DNA of 38,105 nt from Ignavibacteria bacterium (GTDB taxonomy: Bacteria > Bacteroidota > Ignavibacteria > Kapaibacteriales > Kapaibacteriaceae), in assembly GCA_013204605.1 (NCBI GenBank), contig JABMNI010000055.1, forward strand, positions 1 to 38,105, written 5' to 3'. The notes beneath the pieces were generated by a model, which was not told where the DNA came from, searched no databases, and was given only the letters and a program-made list of their open reading frames with translations. Below are positions 34,974 through 38,105 of the stretch, in pieces (the first letter of the stretch is position 1; each line of letters begins with the position of its first letter). The position numbers were made by a program, and so were the translations under genes.

Positions 34974-35678
34974 ATGTGTTTTACCGTATCTGTTCATTCT
35001 GAAACACACGTTTTTGAAACAGATACTGGTGCAATGTTCGAAGATTCATCGCTGTACACACCTTATTACCACGTAACCGGGTTTGTGTATCCTGAACTAC
35101 CGCTCATCACAAACGAAGATCCCAAACACTTCCAAATGATGCACTGGGGTTTGATTCCCCGATGGGTAAAGGATTTGCAAGGGGCTAATGATTTGCGCTC
35201 AAAAACATTGAATGCGAGATCAGAGACAGCCTTCGAGAAACCGTCATTTCGCGACGCAATAGTAAAACGCCGAGGACTTCTCCCAGTAAATGGATTCGTT
35301 GAATGGCGCGATGAAGCAACGGCAAAAATTCCACATTTTGTAAAATCTTCGGCGAACGAAGTCTTTACGCTAGGGTGCATTTGGGAACAGTGGTTAAATA
35401 AGTCCGACGGTGAATTGTTTAACACGTTTTCAATTCTAACCACGCAGGCAAATGAATTGATGAGCTATGTACATAACACTAAACAACGGATGCCCGTTGT
35501 GATAGCCAAAGGTGACCGCGATACGTGGCTTGGTGATAACGATAAAGAAGTAATTAGTAATTTGACACGACCCCTCACCGATGGTTTGTTAACTGCCTAT
35601 CCTTTATCGAGAGATGTTTCAAAGATTAAAGTAAACACCACAATGCCCGATCTCATTCAACGTGTTGAACCTAATTAG
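34974..35678 (+). CDS. SRAP-domain protein (HMCES/YedK-like)
   Basis: SRAP proteins protect abasic sites in single-stranded DNA by forming a covalent link through the N-terminal cysteine. The 234-residue protein has C2 directly after the start Met, the NARSET motif with N80 and E84, the GFVEW motif with E110, and H167 followed by RMPVV. All expected active-site residues are present, and the length is normal. No lexA box or other DNA repair gene is visible beside it. Confidence 0.92.
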   Translation: MCFTVSVHSETHVFETDTGAMFEDSSLYTPYYHVTGFVYPELPLITNEDPKHFQMMHWGLIPRWVKDLQGANDLRSKTLNARSETAFEKPSFRDAIVKRRGLLPVNGFVEWRDEATAKIPHFVKSSANEVFTLGCIWEQWLNKSDGELFNTFSILTTQANELMSYVHNTKQRMPVVIAKGDRDTWLGDNDKEVISNLTRPLTDGLLTAYPLSRDVSKIKVNTTMPDLIQRVEPN

Positions 35679-35727
35679 GAACCGCAGCATGCATCCGTCG
35701 GTCTTTTCCACCGATTGCGTGCGCGGT

Positions 35728-35745
35728 CTTCATTTACGAATGAAG
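35728..35745 (+). repeat. Small inverted repeat
   Basis: CTTCATT (35728-35734) pairs perfectly with AATGAAG (35739-35745) around TACG. The arm AATGAAG shares part of its sequence with the tandem repeat that starts 6 nt later. No T-tract follows, so it is not a typical terminator. Confidence 0.55.
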
Positions 35746-35750
35746 CAATC

Positions 35751-35826
35751 ATTCATCGTGGGCTAAATCATTCATCGTGGGCTAAACCATTCATCGTGGG
35801 CTAAACCAATCATCGTGAGCTAAACG
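35751..35826 (+). repeat. 19-nt tandem repeat, four copies
   Basis: Four contiguous 19-nt units with consensus ATTCATCGTGGGCTAAACC lie at 35751-35769, 35770-35788, 35789-35807 and 35808-35826. Units 1 to 3 are nearly identical, differing at one position; unit 4 has three changes. Every unit contains TAA and the array is not coding. There is no spacer, so it is not a CRISPR array. Confidence 0.95.
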
Positions 35827-36013
35827 TTGTGTTGAATTATTGTTTGAGTTATGTGACACGATTTATTGGAATTGCTCAAGCGAAGTCTAACACATTGATG
35901 CATAAAAAGTTTAACGAGTAGATTGAAAAATATTTCGAGTAGAAATGGACAAATTCATCACGTTGTAACAAAGAACTTGTCGAGTTGTTTTTAACAGACC
36001 GAATTGGATTTTA
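35827..36013 (+). other. Rest of the 335-nt intergenic region before the thioredoxin genes
   Basis: Within the gap from 35679 to 36013, the part after the tandem repeats is AT-rich. I see no ORF, RNA gene or hairpin with a T-tract. A promoter for the two thioredoxin-fold genes is expected here but I cannot place it with confidence. Confidence 0.5.
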
Positions 36014-36514
36014 TTGAAGACATTAATTTTTATTTGTTTGCTGGCCTGGGGAAGCCCCTTACTGAGTCAGCAAAACCCGTATTGCAGAGAAATTGCGCTG
36101 GATGAGTTGCTTGGGCGGATTGAAATGAGTTCCGACACAATATATGTCGTGAATTTTTGGGCAACGTGGTGTAAGCCCTGTATTGAGGAGCTTCCCAGTT
36201 TTGATGCGCTTGAGAAATCTACGCGGAACCAACCCGTGAAAATTATTATGGTGAGTTTGGACGACCCGAAAGTGCTGCAGACGAAGGTGCAACCGTTTGT
36301 GAAAAAACTCGGATATAGTATGGAGTTTGTTTTGTTGAATGAGAGCAAACCGAATGAATGGATTAATAGAATCGACAGCACCTGGAGTGGTGCAATTCCG
36401 GCTACGCTTCTGTTTGATGGTCGACTAGGAAGAAAAGAATTTCACGAAAATGATTTTACAAAAGATGATTTGCAAAAAACAGTTTCAAATTTTAGAATGT
36501 TGAATAATGATTAG
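36014..36514 (+). CDS. TlpA/ResA-like thioredoxin-fold protein
   Basis: This 166-residue exported thiol-disulfide protein starts at TTG, chosen because a signal peptide follows directly (KTLIFICLLAWGSPLLSQ). The active site is WCKPC with C53 and C56 in FWATWCKPCIEELPSF, and the cis-proline loop is AIPATLLFDG. Such proteins reduce or oxidise cysteines of periplasmic clients, for example during cytochrome c maturation. An additional cysteine (C24) lies at the mature N-terminus. It overlaps the next gene by 8 nt, so the pair is co-translated. Confidence 0.85.
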   Translation: MKTLIFICLLAWGSPLLSQQNPYCREIALDELLGRIEMSSDTIYVVNFWATWCKPCIEELPSFDALEKSTRNQPVKIIMVSLDDPKVLQTKVQPFVKKLGYSMEFVLLNESKPNEWINRIDSTWSGAIPATLLFDGRLGRKEFHENDFTKDDLQKTVSNFRMLNND

Positions 36515-37130
36515 CAGAGAATATTTGGTCGGATTGTTAGCGTTAATGTTTAGCGTTTCAATGATGTTCAGTGCGGATTTACCCGATGGCGTAAAGGTTG
36601 GCGATAAGGCCCCAGATTTCTTTTTAACGAATGTGGATGGGCAATCAGTTGGGCTTGAGACGTTTAAGTCTACCAAGGGTGTGATTCTCGTGTTCACATG
36701 CAACCATTGTCCGTATGCTATTAAATACCAGGACCGAATAATCGCCTTGCACGAGAAATACGCAGCTAAGGGAGTTCCGGTGTTGGCAATTAATCCGAAC
36801 GACCCTAATGTGTCGCCCGAAGATTCGTACGAAAAAATGAAGGTGCGCGCAGAAGAAAAGGGATTCAAGTTTCCATATATTTTTGACGAAACACAGAAGA
36901 CGGCACTTAGTTATGGAGCTCGGCGCACACCGCATGTTTTCTTGCTCAAGAAGGCAAAAACCGGATTTACGGTGGAGTATATTGGGGCTATTGATGACAA
37001 TGCAAACGATGCGGCGGGGGGTGAGGAAACGTTTCTGAGCAATGCCGTAGACAAGATGCTGGAGGGTCAGCCAATTGCAGTAACTACAACAAAGGCCATC
37101 GGGTGCAGCATTAAGTGGAAGAAAGATTGA
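36507..37130 (+). CDS. Thioredoxin-family/redoxin protein with CxxC
   Basis: This exported AhpC/TSA-type redoxin has 207 residues. The signal peptide ends near MMFSADLP, then VGDKAPDFFL opens the redoxin fold. The motif TCNHCPYA has C65 and C68. INPNDPN, RRTPHVFLL (cis-Pro) and GAIDDN match the well-known family of thioredoxin-like proteins with CNHCPY. A third cysteine lies near the C-terminus (IGCSIKW). The substrate is unknown. It overlaps the TlpA-like gene by 8 nt, which suggests a two-protein periplasmic redox pair. Confidence 0.87.
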   Translation: MISREYLVGLLALMFSVSMMFSADLPDGVKVGDKAPDFFLTNVDGQSVGLETFKSTKGVILVFTCNHCPYAIKYQDRIIALHEKYAAKGVPVLAINPNDPNVSPEDSYEKMKVRAEEKGFKFPYIFDETQKTALSYGARRTPHVFLLKKAKTGFTVEYIGAIDDNANDAAGGEETFLSNAVDKMLEGQPIAVTTTKAIGCSIKWKKD

Positions 37131-37139
37131 TTTTCGTCG

Positions 37140-37147
37140 TATCTTTG
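37140..37147 (+). promoter_or_regulatory. Candidate Bacteroidota-type -7 box
   Basis: TATCTTTG at 37140-37147 fits TAnnTTTG and lies 154 nt before the last gene, in an intergenic region with no other candidate. A matching -33 element is not evident. The identical octamer lies before the CADD-like gene at 30751. Confidence 0.35.
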
Positions 37148-37241
37148 TACAACCCTTCAAGGCTTGGACGATTTTCCCCAGCCTCCACAAAGTGTGACGA
37201 GCTTTTCCGCTCATTTCTTTGCTATTAACTGACGATTTACT

Positions 37242-37260
37242 TTTGGTTACAGAAACCAAA
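37242..37260 (+). repeat. 7-bp hairpin in the leader of the last gene
   Basis: TTTGGTT (37242-37248) pairs with AACCAAA (37254-37260) around ACAGA. A second small hairpin, GTAGT/ACTAC, follows near 37269-37283. Neither has a long T-tract. They may be leader structure or a weak terminator for the thioredoxin pair. Confidence 0.4.
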
Positions 37261-37300
37261 TTCCTATAGTAGTGCAGTACTACATCTCTAGATATAATTA

Positions 37301-38105
37301 ATGGACAACAAACAAGACGATACACGGCCACAGGACGGTAGTTCCGATGGTGAGCTTGAAGAACGCCAGCCTAAATCGAACGAATCGGCTGTCGGGCTTA
37401 ACAAGAATAGTCGAAAGCCTAAGGATCGATATTTCAAGCAAGCCGACTCAGCCTATGGCCAATCATATGTACGGGGCGTTAATCCCCAGTATAACGGCAA
37501 AGTAACCGACGACGAGGATGAACCTAATTCGGGAAGCGAAGCTGCTGAAGAGCAGCCTAGTGCCAGCGAAAGAACGCCGCGCACTAAACCAGGCGGATCA
37601 CGTGCAAGTGCGGGTGGACCTCGTGCAACTGCAAGGGAACCGCGCAGAGCTGGCAGGGATCAACAAAGCGATAGAAGGGGGCCGCGCAGAGACAGTGGTG
37701 AGGCACGTGGCGAATCGCGCGTTGAATCGCGTGGTGACGGCCCTTCACAGAGTGAAAGAAATTCAGAAAACGAAGGTAATACGCAAGAGAGTACCAAAGC
37801 ACCAAACGGCGAGAACCGTTCACAAAGCGATAATTTTGAGCAAGGTGGCTACAATCGTGCTCAAGAGGGCAATTTCGAGCCGCGAGCTGAGGGCCGCCCA
37901 CAAGGCGATAACCGAGGCCCACGTGGTGAAGGCCGCCCGCAACGCGACCGCAGACCATACGGCGAGGGCCGCCCACAAGGCGATAACCGAGGCCCACGTG
38001 GTGAAGGCCGCCCGCAAGGCGACCGCAGACCATACGGCGAGGGCCGCCCGCAAGGCGATAACCGAGGCCCACGTGGCGAAGGCCGTCCGCAAGGCGACCG
38101 CAGAC
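37301..38105 (+). CDS. Low-complexity Arg/Gly-rich protein, N-terminal part (cut by window end)
   Basis: From ATG 37301 the frame is open to the window edge (268 codons). Residues 1-100 are acidic and polar with Lys/Arg clusters. Residues about 100-195 are rich in Arg, Gly, Ser and Glu. From about 198 a 25-residue repeat begins, built from GRPQGDNRGPRGE and GRPQRDRRPYGE. There is no signal peptide or membrane helix. Such RGG-like disordered tails occur on RNA-binding proteins, for example the N-terminus of some Bacteroidota pseudouridine synthases and the tails of DEAD-box helicases, but the folded part lies outside the window. The function is unknown. Confidence 0.8.
   Translation, partial: MDNKQDDTRPQDGSSDGELEERQPKSNESAVGLNKNSRKPKDRYFKQADSAYGQSYVRGVNPQYNGKVTDDEDEPNSGSEAAEEQPSASERTPRTKPGGSRASAGGPRATAREPRRAGRDQQSDRRGPRRDSGEARGESRVESRGDGPSQSERNSENEGNTQESTKAPNGENRSQSDNFEQGGYNRAQEGNFEPRAEGRPQGDNRGPRGEGRPQRDRRPYGEGRPQGDNRGPRGEGRPQGDRRPYGEGRPQGDNRGPRGEGRPQGDRR
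37892..38105 (+). repeat. 75-nt coding tandem repeat, at least 2.85 copies
   Basis: Units at 37892-37966, 37967-38041 and 38042 to the window end (64 nt of the third) are almost identical at the DNA level, with scattered mostly silent changes and one CGC to GGC change (Arg to Gly) between copies 1 and 2. Each unit encodes 25 residues. The near-identity points to recent duplication, and assembly could have collapsed further copies beyond the edge. Confidence 0.95.

Noticed and set aside
35691-35727. Terminator after the SRAP gene
   Set aside because: Only a 5-bp TCGGT/ACCGA pairing is visible and no T-tract follows.
35751-35826. CRISPR array
   Set aside because: The 19-nt units are directly adjacent with no spacers, and no cas gene is present.
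37293-37298. TATAAT as a -10 box for the last gene
   Set aside because: It ends 2 nt before the start codon, too close for a normal promoter unless the mRNA is leaderless or the start is further downstream. AT-richness is a simpler explanation.
37584-38092. Open frames on the - strand opposite the Arg/Gly-rich repeat
   Set aside because: They are mirror products of the tandem repeat, with low-complexity translations and no ribosome site. The + strand frame is continuous from a good ATG.

Overview
The window looks like chromosomal DNA from a diderm bacterium of the Bacteroidota/Chlorobiota side of the FCB group, most like Kapabacteria or Ignavibacteria (inferred from gene content). It carries type IX secretion (T9SS) markers: a PorV-family barrel, a secreted protein with a C-terminal sorting domain and a SprE/PorW-like TPR lipoprotein. 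It also has a TonB-dependent receptor with a carboxypeptidase-regulatory-like domain, a GWxTD-domain protein, and lipid A and lipopolysaccharide genes. Nearly every gene lies on the + strand (clpS is the exception), which suggests a leading-strand core region. I see no rRNA, tRNA, CRISPR array, phage or insertion sequence.

Layout. 1-6158: a terminator, apolipoprotein N-acyltransferase (lnt), a catalytic/non-catalytic pair of M16 peptidases, and a Yip1-like membrane protein. 6192-8143: an ECF sigma factor whose reading frame is broken by an in-frame TAA, overlapping an unusual anti-sigma-like protein with a long beta-rich C-terminus. 8226-18978: a T9SS-exported Asp-box protein, then three closely spaced genes for a TonB-dependent receptor, a 1425-residue secreted protein and a PorV-family barrel, closed by a strong terminator. 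19100-30382: a long run of envelope and maintenance genes (GWxTD protein, LpxL-type acyltransferase, GT9 glycosyltransferase, pseudouridine synthase, BatA/VWA protein, J-domain protein, M61 peptidase, TPR lipoprotein). 30401-30685: clpS on the - strand. 30813-34391: a CADD-type heme-oxygenase-fold protein, a class II glutamine amidotransferase and an isolated nuoL. 34405-38105: a lipoprotein, a SRAP protein, a repeat-bearing intergenic region, two thioredoxin-fold proteins and the start of a low-complexity Arg/Gly-rich protein that runs off the window.

The most notable items are these. (1) The CADD-like protein keeps every metal ligand, the tyrosines and the lysine that I recall for the self-sacrificing p-aminobenzoate synthase of Chlamydia, at a constant numbering offset of 2. 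(2) The receptor/giant protein/PorV cassette looks like a dedicated surface machine. (3) The sigma factor has a stop codon where an aromatic residue is expected. (4) The octamer AAGGGGCT occurs 13 times by eye, about one expected, in all reading frames, in an intergenic site and mostly on one strand. (5) Short tandem repeats of several different unit lengths recur next to stop codons. All counts and alignments were made by eye without database searches.
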